The notes under the pieces are model-generated. The model was given only the letters and a program-made list of their open reading frames with translations. It ran no database searches and was not told where the DNA came from. A DNA stretch of 61,680 bases from Bacillota bacterium (GTDB lineage: Bacteria; Bacillota; Desulfotomaculia; Desulfotomaculales; Pelotomaculaceae), in contig JAKPTB010000002.1 in NCBI GenBank assembly GCA_029555205.1, forward strand, positions 1 through 61,680, written 5' to 3'. The position numbers and the translations under genes are program-made. This document shows positions 9,852 to 18,648 of this stretch, in pieces. The first letter of the stretch is position 1, and every line of letters starts with the position of its first letter.

Positions 9852-10904
9852 TTAATCCAAATATTCTACTCTCACGCCGCCTTCCTCCGCAACAACTTCA
9901 CCGATGAGGTAACTGTTTTCGCCCAGGCTCTTTAGATGGGCCATGAGCGGGCCGGCTTCTTCCCCGGTTACTACCGCCACAAGTCCGATGCCCATGTTGA
10001 AAGTGCGCCGCATCTCTGCTTCGGAAATCCCGCCAATTTCCTGGATCAGGTTGAATACAGGCGGCACAGGCCATGTCCCTGTGCGGATCCTGATCCCCGT
10101 GCCCGCCGGAAGGATGCGGGGAATGTTTTCCGTAAGCCCGCCCCCGGTAATGTGTGCAAGGCCTTTAATCTGAAAACGTTCCAGTAAGGGGAGAACGATC
10201 TTGACGTAAATCCTGGTTGGTTCCAGTATTTCCTCCCCCAGAGTGCGCCCCAGCTGTTGCAGATAGGTGTCCACGCTGTAACCCGCGCGTTCCAGCAAGA
10301 CTTTTCTGGCCAGAGAGTAGCCGTTGCTGTGCAATCCGGAGGAGGGAAGGCCTATGAGTCTGTCCCCGGGCTTGATCCCGCTACCATCGATAATCCGGCA
10401 GCGTTCCACAACGCCTACGGCAAAGCCCGCCAGGTCGTATTCTTCGGGACCGTAAAAACCCGGCATTTCTGCTGTTTCCCCGCCAATCAGGGCACATCCC
10501 GCCTGCCGGCAGCCCTCCGCCACACCGCCCACGATAGCGGCCACTTTTTCAGGAACCAGCCGGCCCACTGCCAGGTAATCCAGGAAAAAAAGCGGCTCCG
10601 CCCCCTGTACAAGAATATCGTTCACACACATGGCCACCGCGTCGATACCTATGGTATCGTGGCGATCCGCCAGCATGGCCACCCGGAGTTTGGTACCTAC
10701 CCCGTCCGCTCCCGAAATCAGCACCGGTTCCCGGTATTTCTTCACATCAAGGGCAAAAAATCCCCCGAAACTTCCGATATCAGCCAAAACCTCCGGCCGG
10801 TAAGTGCTCCGTACGGCGTCGCGCATCAAGCGCACCGCCTCGTTCCCGGCTTCGATGTCGACGCCGGCGTCAGCATAGGTCAGGCCTTTATTCTCCTCGG
10901 TCAT
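9852..10904 (-). CDS. purM: Phosphoribosylformylglycinamidine cyclo-ligase PurM (AIR synthetase)
   Basis: ATP-dependent ring closure of FGAM to AIR. About 350 residues. Contains [17 protein letters not shown] at the start, then [33 protein letters not shown] and [11 protein letters not shown], the PurM signature segments. ATG 10904 is supported by GGAGG 8 bases upstream. About 265 bases separate it from purC with no convincing gene between; in many bacteria purF, and often purL/purQ/purS, occupy this position. Confidence 0.96.
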   Translation of the reverse strand: MTEENKGLTYADAGVDIEAGNEAVRLMRDAVRSTYRPEVLADIGSFGGFFALDVKKYREPVLISGADGVGTKLRVAMLADRHDTIGIDAVAMCVNDILVQGAEPLFFLDYLAVGRLVPEKVAAIVGGVAEGCRQAGCALIGGETAEMPGFYGPEEYDLAGFAVGVVERCRIIDGSGIKPGDRLIGLPSSGLHSNGYSLARKVLLERAGYSVDTYLQQLGRTLGEEILEPTRIYVKIVLPLLERFQIKGLAHITGGGLTENIPRILPAGTGIRIRTGTWPVPPVFNLIQEIGGISEAEMRRTFNMGIGLVAVVTGEEAGPLMAHLKSLGENSYLIGEVVAEEGGVRVEYLD

Positions 10905-11169
10905 ACACAAAACCTCCAATTAGCTGGCGGGTGTCTTAAATATACCCTGATTAACATGTGCAAATGCGAACCATGCCCTGCGGCAAGGTGGCCGTGAAAG
11001 CAGGCCGGGTTTAATTGGTTTAATTATTGAATATCCCGGATACCAACCCCATGCCCTTCCTTCAGGTAGATCCCTTGACCATCCCCCGTGGCCATCCCGG
11101 CGCCGGGCAATAATAAGGACATTAACTACAGATAAACGGAAACCGGCCGGCCCATCCCCTTTATTCCTT
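10905..11169. other. Gene-free gap between purC and purM
   Basis: 265 bases with no supported gene, RNA or clear terminator. An open minus-strand frame overlaps the purC 3' end but has arginine-rich, non-family-like composition. It marks the place where purF commonly sits in related operons. Confidence 0.6.
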
Positions 11170-11898
11170 TTATTGTACCTGGTTGAAGCTCTTTCCCGTA
11201 AGCCTCTTGAAAATTTCCTCATAAGCCCCTTCTACGCTACCCAGGTCCCGGCGAAAACGGTCCTTGTCCAGCCTCTCACGGGTTTTATGATCCCAGAAGC
11301 GGCAGGTGTCGGGGGATATTTCATCCCCCAGGACGATTTCTCCTGCCTTAAGTCCGAACTCCAGCTTGAAATCCACCAGGTCGATTTCCTTGTCCGACAG
11401 GTAGTCAAGCAGAATGGCGTTTACAGCCAGGGCGATTTCTTTAATCCGTTCCATCTGGCGGGGTGCGGCTAGATTGAGCGCCCTGATATGATCGTCGTTT
11501 ATCAGGGGGTCGCCCAGCTCGTCGTTTTTGTAGTAATATTCAACTACGGGACAGGGCAGCAGCGTACCCTCGGGCAGTCCCAGACGCCTGGACAGGCTGC
11601 CTGCTGCGATATTGCGGACCACCACCTCCACTGGAATAATCTTTAGAGACTTGACCAGCATCTCCCGTTCACCGCACAATTCCACAAAGTGGGTGGGAAT
11701 GCCCCGCTCCTCCAAAAGCTGGAAAAACACGGCCGAAATTTGATTGTTGAGCGCTCCTTTGTTTTGTATGGTTCCTTTCTTGGCCCCGTTGAACGCCGTG
11801 GCATCATCCTTGAACTCAACCAGGTACTGGTCCTGGCGTCCTGTGCGGTAGACCCGCTTGGCCTTGCCCTCGTAAAGCTTTTCAAGCTTTTGCAGCAT
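11170..11898 (-). CDS. purC: SAICAR synthetase PurC
   Basis: Phosphoribosylaminoimidazole-succinocarboxamide synthase: adds aspartate to CAIR. 242 residues, the normal bacterial single-domain size. Typical segments are [10 protein letters not shown] near the start, [31 protein letters not shown], and LVDFKLEFG with [15 protein letters not shown] (written here as [15 protein letters not shown] in the protein), the PurC signature. It lies between purB and purM in the operon. Confidence 0.97.
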   Translation of the reverse strand: MLQKLEKLYEGKAKRVYRTGRQDQYLVEFKDDATAFNGAKKGTIQNKGALNNQISAVFFQLLEERGIPTHFVELCGEREMLVKSLKIIPVEVVVRNIAAGSLSRRLGLPEGTLLPCPVVEYYYKNDELGDPLINDDHIRALNLAAPRQMERIKEIALAVNAILLDYLSDKEIDLVDFKLEFGLKAGEIVLGDEISPDTCRFWDHKTRERLDKDRFRRDLGSVEGAYEEIFKRLTGKSFNQVQ

Positions 11899-12002
11899 GC
11901 TCTAAAACCTCCTGTTCCGACGCGGTAAACCCCCGTACAAATGATCTTCCTAAACAGGGCGGCTGCCAGCAGGGCAAAGCCGGTTCCCTGTTTTTAAAGC
12001 CC

Positions 12003-12096
12003 CGGGCTTTATGAACTATTCAGGAGCCTGTGTATGCGCAGGTTGGCGATGTACTCAAGGCGGCGCACGGGCTTTATTTACTATTCAGGCGCCTGT
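12003..12096. repeat. Two direct 29-bp copies between purB and purC
   Basis: Copies at 12003-12031 and 12068-12096 agree at 26 of 29 positions (both start CGGGCTTTAT and end GCCTGT). The second ends in the perfect palindrome CAGGCGCCTG. They lie in the 326-base gap 11899-12224, which holds no gene that I can support. Confidence 0.7.
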
Positions 12097-12224
12097 AATT
12101 ACACGATGCTGTTTATTAATAATCCTTAGGGAATGTAAATCTGTAAACCACAGGCCCCCGGCAGATTCCAATCAAAAGCCCTTTGCCAAAAATGGGCCGG
12201 TTTTTACCGCCACAGCTTTGGACC

Positions 12225-13520
12225 TCACAGGCCGAACCTTTTATAAATTTCATCAACGTGCTTCAGGTGGTAGCTAAAATCAAACAGTTCGTCAACCTCT
12301 TCCTCGCTGATCTGGGCGGTTACGTCGCCGTCTTTCAGCAGCAGGTCGCGGAAGTTCTCCCCGGTGCGCCAGGACTGCATGGCGTTTCGCTGCACCAGCT
12401 CGTAGGCCTGCTCCCTGGAGAATCCCTTCTCCTCAACCAGGGCCAGAAGAACCCGCTGGGAAAAAATAAGCCCGTGGGTGCGTTCTACATTGCGCATCAT
12501 GTTTTCGGGGTAAACCTGGAGGTTGGTGATGACGTCTACCAGCTTTACCAGCATGTAGTCCAGGATAATGGTGCTGTCCGGGACGATAACCCGCTCCACC
12601 GAGGAATGGGAAATGTCGCGTTCGTTCCAGAGGGCGACGTTTTCCATGGCCGCCAGGGCGTTTCCCCGCAAGAGGCGGGCCATGCCGGAAATGCGCTCCC
12701 CGGTGATGGGATTGCGTTTGTGTGGCATGGCCGAAGAACCCTTCTGTCCTTTGCGGAAGGGTTCCTCCACCTCCAGGATATCCGTGCGCTGGAGGCTGCG
12801 CAGCTCGGTGGCGAATTTATCCAGGCTGCTGCCGATAACAGCGATGGTGGTCAGGTATTCGGCGTGGCGGTCCCTTTGCAGTACCTGCGTGGAGACCCTG
12901 GCCGGCTTTAGACCCAGTCTGGCGCACACATGAGCTTCCACCCGGGGGTCGACGTTGGCATATGTCCCCACGGCGCCGGAAATCTTACCCACGCTGACAG
13001 TCTCCACGGCCTGCTCCATCCGGCGGATGCTGCGTTCGGTTTCATCCACCCAGAGCAGCATCTTCAAGCCGAAGGTGATGGGCTCGGCATGAATGCCGTG
13101 GGTGCGCCCGATCATTACCGTATGACGGTGTTCCACTGCCTTTTCCAGCAGCGCCTCCCTGAGCTGCTTCAGCCTTGTCACCAGGTGCTCCCCGGCTTCC
13201 TTCATCAGAGCGGACAGGGCGGTGTCCAGCACATCCGAGGAGGTCAGGCCAAGGTGGATGTAGCGGGCTGCCTCCCCCACATATTCGCCTACGTTAGTAA
13301 CAAAGGCAATAACGTCGTGATTGGTTACCGCTTCTATCTCGGCAATGCGGCGCACGTCGAAATCAGCCTTTTCTTTAATCTGAGCCAGGGCCTCCGGCGG
13401 AATCTGACCCAGTTCAGCCAGGGCTTCACAGGCGTAAATCTCTACTTCCAGCCATTTCCTGAACTTATTATCTTCCGACCAGATTTGTCTCATTTCCGGC
13501 ATTGTATAGCGCTCAATCAT
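12225..13520 (-). CDS. purB: Adenylosuccinate lyase PurB
   Basis: Fumarase/aspartase-superfamily lyase acting twice in purine synthesis: SAICAR to AICAR, and adenylosuccinate to AMP. 431 residues. Starts MIERYTMPEMRQIWSEDNKF, has the catalytic LGLTSSDVLDTA and GRTHGIHAEPITFG regions, and the superfamily signature GSSAMPHKRNP near residue 265. About 195 bases downstream of purE and 326 upstream of purC; looser spacing than in the downstream part of the operon. Confidence 0.97.
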   Translation of the reverse strand: MIERYTMPEMRQIWSEDNKFRKWLEVEIYACEALAELGQIPPEALAQIKEKADFDVRRIAEIEAVTNHDVIAFVTNVGEYVGEAARYIHLGLTSSDVLDTALSALMKEAGEHLVTRLKQLREALLEKAVEHRHTVMIGRTHGIHAEPITFGLKMLLWVDETERSIRRMEQAVETVSVGKISGAVGTYANVDPRVEAHVCARLGLKPARVSTQVLQRDRHAEYLTTIAVIGSSLDKFATELRSLQRTDILEVEEPFRKGQKGSSAMPHKRNPITGERISGMARLLRGNALAAMENVALWNERDISHSSVERVIVPDSTIILDYMLVKLVDVITNLQVYPENMMRNVERTHGLIFSQRVLLALVEEKGFSREQAYELVQRNAMQSWRTGENFRDLLLKDGDVTAQISEEEVDELFDFSYHLKHVDEIYKRFGL

Positions 13521-13715
13521 AGATTAACCTCCTGCGTAATCTGATAACCCGGGCAACAGCTTTAATTTTGCTACTTAAATAAAATGCGTAATTAAAAATG
13601 CGGAATCAAAATGTTCATTGAACCCGCAAGGGGCCGGGCATTTCCAGCAACGCCTTTATGCCGGACCGCTGCGTACTTACCCGCCCGCCCCGGCACGGTG
13701 CTGGATGTAAAAAAC

Positions 13716-14249
13716 CTACTTTTCCTTCCTTTCCTGACGCTCCAGGTAAGCCTTGAGGCCCATTTCCGACAGGTCATTATCCTTCGCCAGAACCTGCTGC
13801 GCCAGCCTCTCCTTATATGCCGCAACTCTGGAGCGGACTTCCGGGTCCGAAGCGCCAATAATCTGGGCGGCAAGGATGCCGGCGTTCCGTGCGCCGTTGA
13901 TGGCAACAGTGGCCACGGGCACACCAGAGGGCATCTGGACAATAGCGTAAAGGGCGTCTATACCGTTCAAAGCGCCCGTCTTGATGGGAACGCCAATCAC
14001 CGGCAGAGGGGTATAAGCCGCAATTACGCCCGGCAGGTGGGCTGCCCCGCCCGCCCCCGCGATAATCACCGCCAGACCGCGCCCCGCAGCGTCACGCGCA
14101 TAAGCAGCCGTTTTATCCGGCACCCGGTGCGCGGAAGAAATAACAGCTTCCCAGGTAATCTCCAATTCATCCAGGATAGCGGCAGCTTCTTTCATAACCG
14201 GCAAGTCCGAGTCACTGCCCATTACAATACCCACCAGGGGTTTGGACAT
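13716..14249 (-). CDS. purE: N5-carboxyaminoimidazole ribonucleotide mutase PurE
   Basis: Moves the carboxylate of N5-CAIR to give CAIR. Class I PurE: residues 8-15 GIVMGSDSD, then SAHRVPDKT with the catalytic His, and IAGAGGAAHLPGV. 177 residues with a charged C-terminal tail. It is the first gene of the pur operon and is preceded by a long leader containing a ykkC-class riboswitch and terminator. purK is not adjacent. Confidence 0.96.
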   Translation of the reverse strand: MSKPLVGIVMGSDSDLPVMKEAAAILDELEITWEAVISSAHRVPDKTAAYARDAAGRGLAVIIAGAGGAAHLPGVIAAYTPLPVIGVPIKTGALNGIDALYAIVQMPSGVPVATVAINGARNAGILAAQIIGASDPEVRSRVAAYKERLAQQVLAKDNDLSEMGLKAYLERQERKEK

Positions 14250-14450
14250 ATCTATTGTCTCCTTTATTCTTAATTATTGCCTTGTTTCCAGGCCCCGCTG
14301 CAAATATTATAGACCGGCAGCCGGGATTCATACCCCGAAGTAAAAACACAGTAAAGCAGGCCAGGCAGGGTGGCTTTCCTTTGCTTCCTTTAGGGCCAGG
14401 AGAGGTTCCTTTGGCATCCTTTGCCCCTTTTTGCTTCCTCACCAGGCGAT

Positions 14451-14512
14451 AAAAAACACAAACCCGGGCAGATAGATTTCGTTCGTGAGCGAAACCTACC
14501 CGCCTGGGCTTT
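14451..14512 (-). terminator. Riboswitch-controlled terminator in the purE leader
   Basis: On the minus strand the stem runs from AAGCCC (14512) to GGGTT (14460). The arms GGTAG/CTATC, GGC/GCC and CCC/GGG are joined by few mismatches or G-U pairs, and a run TTTTTT (14456-14451) follows. The 5' arm is also the 3' end of the upstream ykkC aptamer, so the two structures compete. This fits an ON switch. Confidence 0.85.
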
Positions 14513-14640
14513 TATCCCTTCCCGGTGTAACCTGCGGAAGATGGGCCCCGTCCGGCCAACTCCCCTAAGGCCTGTCCCGCTTGGTCCGAACCGTCCCTTA
14601 TGTTGGATTGGGGCGTGGAACCCTAGGCACACTTTCTCTC
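14495..14640 (-). promoter_or_regulatory. ykkC-class riboswitch, probably the PRPP-sensing subtype, in the purE leader
   Basis: Read on the minus strand the RNA carries the ykkC hallmarks in order: CCTAGGGTTCC, then GGACCAAGCGGGACAGG, then ACACCGGG followed by GGGATAAAAGCCCAGGCGGG. These match the conserved 5' CUAGGGUUCC and 3' GGGAUAAAAGCCC segments of the family. ykkC RNAs bind guanidine, ppGpp or PRPP depending on subtype; those in front of de novo purine genes are PRPP sensors, so context points to PRPP. No guanine aptamer was found in tandem. Confidence 0.88.
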
Positions 14641-14722
14641 GTTCTTTGTTGAGTTTTTCAGCTAAACAAAACAAGAACGCCCGCAAAAAGAGCATAACGG
14701 GCTAGTTCTATAACTTGAGCTT

Positions 14723-14751
14723 ATCTTAACAAATTTTGCTTAAAATTTCAA
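14723..14751 (-). promoter_or_regulatory. Promoter of the purE operon
   Basis: TTGAAA (14751-14746), a 17-base spacer, and TAAGAT (14728-14723) on the minus strand. Transcription would start near 14716, giving a leader of about 465 bases that contains the riboswitch. Confidence 0.7.
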
Positions 14752-14912
14752 TATCCAATCATTAATTGAAATAACGCCCATGATTACAGCGAAGGTAGGC
14801 CAGCCATACTCGTTACTATATGAAGCTGAATATAAAATCTCCTGACCATCCTCCTAAGACCACTTTATCCTTTGACTTACCAATTCCCTGTTAAAAATCT
14901 GCAAGGCCGGTA

Positions 14913-14970
14913 GAAATAAAAACTGGCGGCTACGATCTCACCAAAAAAAGGTATAAACCTTAACCGCCAG
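14913..14970 (-). terminator. guaA terminator
   Basis: Minus-strand stem CTGGCGGTTA (14970-14961) pairs with TAGCCGCCAG (14932-14923, one G-U) and is followed by TTTTTATTT. The large loop holds a second small hairpin AAGG-N6-CCTT. It lies about 60 bases after the guaA stop and separates guaA from the purE leader. Confidence 0.8.
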
Positions 14971-15028
14971 GACCAGGGCTGAATGGAGCCTGGAACCCCC
15001 TCATACCCAGGCCTGTCAAGCCTCTTTT

Positions 15029-16570
15029 CTATTCCCACTCAATTGTCGCCGGTGGCTTCGACGTAATATCATAGACTACCCGGTTAATATCCTTAATTTC
15101 GCTGACAATACGGGAGGAGATGGCCTCCAGCACCTCGTAGGGCAGGCGGACCCAGTCCGCGGTCATGGCGTCGACGCTGTTGACCGCCCGGATCACCACG
15201 GTGTGGGAATAGGTGCGCTGGTCCCCCATCACACCCACACTGCGCATATCCGGAAGTATGGCAAAGGACTGCCAGATCTGCCGGTAAAGGCCGGCTTTGC
15301 GAATCTCCTGCTCAACCACGGCGTCGGCCTCCTGAAGGAGCGCCACCTTTTGGGCATCCACCGGCCCCAGAATCCGTACCGCCAGACCGGGGCCCGGAAA
15401 GGGTTGACGCCAGACCACTTCTTCGGGCAGGCCCAACTCCTCGCCTAGAATCCTCACTTCATCCTTAAACAGCCAGCGCAGCGGCTCTATCAACTGGAAG
15501 CGCATATCCTCGGGCAGGCAGCCCACATTGTGGTGGCTCTTAATCACCGCTGCCGTGGCTGTACCGCTTTCCACCACATCGGGATAAAGGGTGCCCTGGA
15601 CCAGGTAGTCAATCTGCCCCAGCTTTGAGGCCTCATCCTCGAACACCCTGATAAATTCTTCGCCGATAATTTTTCTTTTCTTTTCCGGGTCGGCCACACC
15701 GGCCAGCTTGCTCAAGAACCGCTCCCGGGCATCCACATAGACCAGATTCATCTGAAATTTTTCTTTAAAAGTTTTTTGAACCTGCTCCGCCTCGCCCTTG
15801 CGCAGGAGGCCGTGGTTAACAAAAATGCAGGTGAGCTGGTCGCCCACCGCCCGCTGCACCATGACAGCGGCAACGGAGGAATCCACCCCGCCGCTCAAGG
15901 CGCAGAGGACCCTTTTATCACCAACCCTGGCCTTTATATCTTCGATGGACCGCTCCAGGAAGGAGCTCATGGTCCAGTCTCCAGTGCAGCCGCAGATGTC
16001 GTATAAGAATGCCTTCAGTACATCCTGTCCTTTGGGAGTATGGACAACTTCCGGGTGGAACTGTACGGCATAGAGGTTTTTAGCCGGACAGGACATGGCC
16101 GCAACCGGCGAATTGGAGGTAGCGGCAGACACCATAAATCCGGGTGGCGCTGACTCAACCCTGTCACCGTGGCTCATCCAGCATTGTTCCAACTGTTCCA
16201 TGCAGGACAGAAGCCTGTCCCGCTCCAGAACATGAAGGGCCGTCTTGCCGTACTCGCGGTGCCCGGAACGGGTCACAACGCCGCCCAGTTGCTGGGCCAT
16301 CAACTGCATCCCATAGCAGATGCCCAGGATGGGGATCCCTGCCTCATAAAGGGCCGGGTCGCAGGCCGGCGCTTTCTCCTGGTAGACACTGGAGGGGCCG
16401 CCCGAAAAAACAATTCCCCTGGGCCTTTTGGCCTTGATCTCTTCAATCGGGGTAGAATAGGGAATCATTTCACAGAATACTTTAAGCTCCCTGATGCGCC
16501 GCGCAATCAGATGGCTGTACTGGCCACCGAAATCAAGAACAATGACCAGTTCCTGCTCGGGTAAAGACAT
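15029..16570 (-). CDS. guaA: GMP synthase (glutamine-hydrolysing) GuaA
   Basis: Converts XMP, ATP and glutamine to GMP. 513 residues. The N-terminal class I glutaminase has [33 protein letters not shown] with the nucleophilic Cys, and [10 protein letters not shown]. The ATP-pyrophosphatase domain has the PP-loop [10 protein letters not shown], and the C-terminal dimerization domain ends in [11 protein letters not shown]. Its ATG abuts the hpt stop codon with no gap and its ribosome site (GGGGGAAA) lies inside hpt, so the two are one operon. A strong terminator follows. Confidence 0.98.
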   Translation of the reverse strand: MSLPEQELVIVLDFGGQYSHLIARRIRELKVFCEMIPYSTPIEEIKAKRPRGIVFSGGPSSVYQEKAPACDPALYEAGIPILGICYGMQLMAQQLGGVVTRSGHREYGKTALHVLERDRLLSCMEQLEQCWMSHGDRVESAPPGFMVSAATSNSPVAAMSCPAKNLYAVQFHPEVVHTPKGQDVLKAFLYDICGCTGDWTMSSFLERSIEDIKARVGDKRVLCALSGGVDSSVAAVMVQRAVGDQLTCIFVNHGLLRKGEAEQVQKTFKEKFQMNLVYVDARERFLSKLAGVADPEKKRKIIGEEFIRVFEDEASKLGQIDYLVQGTLYPDVVESGTATAAVIKSHHNVGCLPEDMRFQLIEPLRWLFKDEVRILGEELGLPEEVVWRQPFPGPGLAVRILGPVDAQKVALLQEADAVVEQEIRKAGLYRQIWQSFAILPDMRSVGVMGDQRTYSHTVVIRAVNSVDAMTADWVRLPYEVLEAISSRIVSEIKDINRVVYDITSKPPATIEWE

Positions 16571-17116
16571 CTAGTTTCCCCCTTCATATACTCTCCTGCT
16601 TAATACCATGATATAAGGGAAATTCCGGTAGCGCCCGTTATAGTCCAGGCCGTAACCCACAAGAAATTCATCGGGAACAGTGAAGCCGTTATAGTCAATC
16701 TTTACCGGTACCTTCCGCCTGGAGGGTTTGTCCAGGAGAGTGCAGACCTTTAAGCTGGCAGGTCCCCGGGATTTAAGATTTTCCACTAAGTAATTAAGCG
16801 TGAGTCCCGTATCCACAATGTCCTCCACGATCAGCACATGGCAGTTTTCAATGCTTTGGTTCAGATCCTTTAAAATCCGCACTACTCCGGAGGATTCTGT
16901 TGATGAGCCGTAGCTGGATACGGCCATGAAGTCATAATAAAGGGGAACCGTGATACTGCGCACCAGGTCTGAAAGAAAAATAATCGCTCCTTTCAGGATT
17001 CCGATGACCAGCAGTTCCTTATCCTTGTAATCACTGGATATTTCCGCTCCCAGCCCGGCAACTCGAGCCTGGATTTGTTCCCCGGTGAATAGGATACGTT
17101 CTCCATCAGGATGCAT
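16571..17116 (-). CDS. hpt: Hypoxanthine (guanine) phosphoribosyltransferase
   Basis: Salvage enzyme making IMP/GMP from hypoxanthine/guanine and PRPP. 181 residues. PRPP motif VLIVEDIVDTGLTLNYL near residue 95 and the GILKGAIIFLSDLVR region are typical of bacterial Hpt. The C-terminus VGYGLDYNGRYRNFPYI is also typical. ATG 17116 is preceded by GGGAGG. First gene of hpt-guaA, driven by a near-consensus promoter at 17160-17189. Confidence 0.96.
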   Translation of the reverse strand: MHPDGERILFTGEQIQARVAGLGAEISSDYKDKELLVIGILKGAIIFLSDLVRSITVPLYYDFMAVSSYGSSTESSGVVRILKDLNQSIENCHVLIVEDIVDTGLTLNYLVENLKSRGPASLKVCTLLDKPSRRKVPVKIDYNGFTVPDEFLVGYGLDYNGRYRNFPYIMVLSRRVYEGGN

Positions 17117-17159
17117 TTTAAAAGCCTCCCTGGTTTATAAATCCAATAAAATACGAGAT

Positions 17160-17189
17160 ATTATAACAGGTAGACCATGCTTATGTCAA
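17160..17189 (-). promoter_or_regulatory. Promoter of hpt-guaA
   Basis: TTGACA (17189-17184), 18-base spacer, TATAAT (17165-17160): both hexamers are exact sigma-A consensus. The start site would be about 40 bases before hpt. Confidence 0.88.
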
Positions 17190-17240
17190 TGTTCAGTCCC
17201 TCCTGGGGGTGCCCTTTTTAAATATGTGCCGGGCCGGCCT

Positions 17241-17269
17241 AAAAAAACACCCGGCATCCCCGTGCCGGG
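17241..17269 (-). terminator. Terminator after the 17.3-kb lipoprotein-like gene
   Basis: Minus-strand CCCGGCA, 6-base loop, TGCCGGG, then TGTTTTTTT. A textbook rho-independent terminator 17 bases after the stop codon at 17286. Confidence 0.92.
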
Positions 17270-17285
17270 CCTTCGGCCTTACCTT

Positions 17286-18008
17286 TTATACCGGTGGTAC
17301 AATGTTCATACTCTGATCATAATCCCAGAAGCGCAGGTTAATCTCAACACCGCTCTGGGGGTTGTGCCTGTCAAGGGCCTGGAGTACGGCCCGGCGCAGG
17401 CGGTAGTCCCCCGGGTTCAGCCACACTTTGTAGGTATAGCCGGTGAGGCGCATTTCCAGGAACGGGTCCATCAGGTTAGGGCGCATTTCCAGGCACAGCA
17501 ATTTTTCCCCGTCCACCTTTTCCTGCCCCAGGTATTTGATTTCCGGAACATCCTTGAAGTTAAAGTAGGCCAGGGGATTCAGTTCAGCGTAGAAGAGTTC
17601 CGAATCAACCAGCTTATTCCCCGGTAGAGCTACCCACTTACCGGTCGCCTGATCCTTAAAGTAGGAGTTATCTCCCACCTGGATGAACTCAATGGGCGTA
17701 TTCATCATCTGGCCTTTTATCCATACTTTATCAGGGGCTACCCTTTCACCTTCCACCTGACTAAAGAAATCCACATTAACCCTGCCCTCCGAGATCAGTT
17801 TTGTTTCTGCCCGGTAGCGAAAGCTCGAGCTGCCCATGGTTTTCTCCAGACCGGCCATGAGCATCTCCAGCGGGGGCAGTTTCGCCCCTCCCCGGGCAAT
17901 CAGCCTGCCGCCGCCCCAGATTAGCAACAAGCCTATAATCACCAGTGCCAGAAACGGCAAGGCCGTTTTTTTATTGAATATTATCCAGCGCGGATACTGC
18001 ACAGGCAT
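17286..18008 (-). CDS. Membrane-anchored LolA/LppX-like protein (unknown function)
   Basis: 240 residues. One N-terminal membrane segment at about residues 17-34 (LPFLALVIIGLLLIWGGG) is followed by an outside domain. Segments such as FRYRAETKLISEGRVNVDFFSQVEGE, MNTPIEFIQVGDNSYFKDQATGKWVAL and DYRLRRAVLQALD resemble the antiparallel beta architecture of LolA/LppX-type lipid-binding proteins and Bacillus DUF-type outer proteins; this is a fold-level guess. No lipobox Cys. It is followed by its own terminator, so monocistronic. The ATG sits directly on GGGAGGG; the GTG two codons later has better spacing. Confidence 0.7.
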   Translation of the reverse strand: MPVQYPRWIIFNKKTALPFLALVIIGLLLIWGGGRLIARGGAKLPPLEMLMAGLEKTMGSSSFRYRAETKLISEGRVNVDFFSQVEGERVAPDKVWIKGQMMNTPIEFIQVGDNSYFKDQATGKWVALPGNKLVDSELFYAELNPLAYFNFKDVPEIKYLGQEKVDGEKLLCLEMRPNLMDPFLEMRLTGYTYKVWLNPGDYRLRRAVLQALDRHNPQSGVEINLRFWDYDQSMNIVPPV

Positions 18009-18074
18009 CCCTCCCTACAAGAGTTTAACTCTACCCTATCATACTAGGAAATGCTAAGAATTATGACAGATCCC

Positions 18075-18112
18075 TTTGGTTAAACTGGTATTACTTTAGT
18101 TAAACTGGTATT
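18075..18112. repeat. 18-bp direct repeat with a 20-bp period upstream of the mazG-like gene
   Basis: Copies 18075-18092 and 18095-18112 differ at one base (TTTGGTTAAACTGGTATT). A two-turn helical period in the divergent region between two genes suggests a tandem protein-binding site. Confidence 0.7.
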
Positions 18113-18151
18113 CATTGAAAAGACTGGGTTTTACAACAAAATACAGAAAAC

Positions 18152-18180
18152 TTGCGTGTTGCAGCGAAAAAGGGTAAAAT
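18152..18180 (+). promoter_or_regulatory. Promoter of the mazG-like gene
   Basis: TTGCGT, 17 bases, TAAAAT. About 40 bases downstream of the tandem 18-bp repeat and 43 bases before the GTG start. Confidence 0.55.
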
Positions 18181-18222
18181 TTACTCAGACAGTACGTATG
18201 GGTAAGCTGGAGGCATATAACT

Positions 18223-18540
18223 GTGGATATAAAAGAAATGCAAGAGGAAGTAGATAACTGGATCAGCCAGTTTGAAGAAGGGTACTGGAACCCACTTTCG
18301 ATGATGGCCCGGCTAGCCGAAGAAGTTGGCGAACTGGCGCGGGAAATCAATCACCAGTATGGTGAAAAGCCCAAAAAACCTGATGAACCTATGGGCGATC
18401 TGGCCCTTGAATTGGCCGATATTTTATTTATTCTGATTTGCTACGCCAATTCCCTGAACATCGATCTTGAGGATGCGTTCAAGCGGGTTATGGCCAAGTA
18501 CCGTTACAGGGACAGCGACCGTTGGACCCGGAAGGAATAA
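18223..18540 (+). CDS. MazG-like nucleotide pyrophosphohydrolase (YpjD type)
   Basis: All-alpha NTP-pyrophosphatase of the small single-domain MazG class, 105 residues. The metal-binding signature is visible as RLAEEVGELAREIN near residues 30-43 (E-E-x-x-E) and LELADILFILI near 66-76 (E-x-x-D). Such enzymes hydrolyse non-canonical or surplus NTPs; the substrate here is unknown. GTG start preceded by GGAGG. Unlike B. subtilis ypjD it is not beside dapB. DUF1015 follows on the same strand about 110 bases later. Confidence 0.9.
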   Translation: MDIKEMQEEVDNWISQFEEGYWNPLSMMARLAEEVGELAREINHQYGEKPKKPDEPMGDLALELADILFILICYANSLNIDLEDAFKRVMAKYRYRDSDRWTRKE

Positions 18541-18648
18541 ATGATTAACCACTCCTTCCTTTTTACTTTATTGATTAATTGTTTTTTGTCGGGAACGGAA
18601 ATTTTTTATGGAAGTATTGCTTTGTAAAATTTAGGAGGAAACTATTTA

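Noticed and set aside
10920-11222. 100-codon minus-strand frame between purC and purM
   Set aside because: Arginine/glycine/proline-rich without a family resemblance or ribosome site, and it overlaps the purC end.
14905-14925. Possible purine riboswitch (TTTCTACC on the minus strand)
   Set aside because: Only one short match; the P1 and two loop motifs are missing, and the site is the tail of the guaA terminator.
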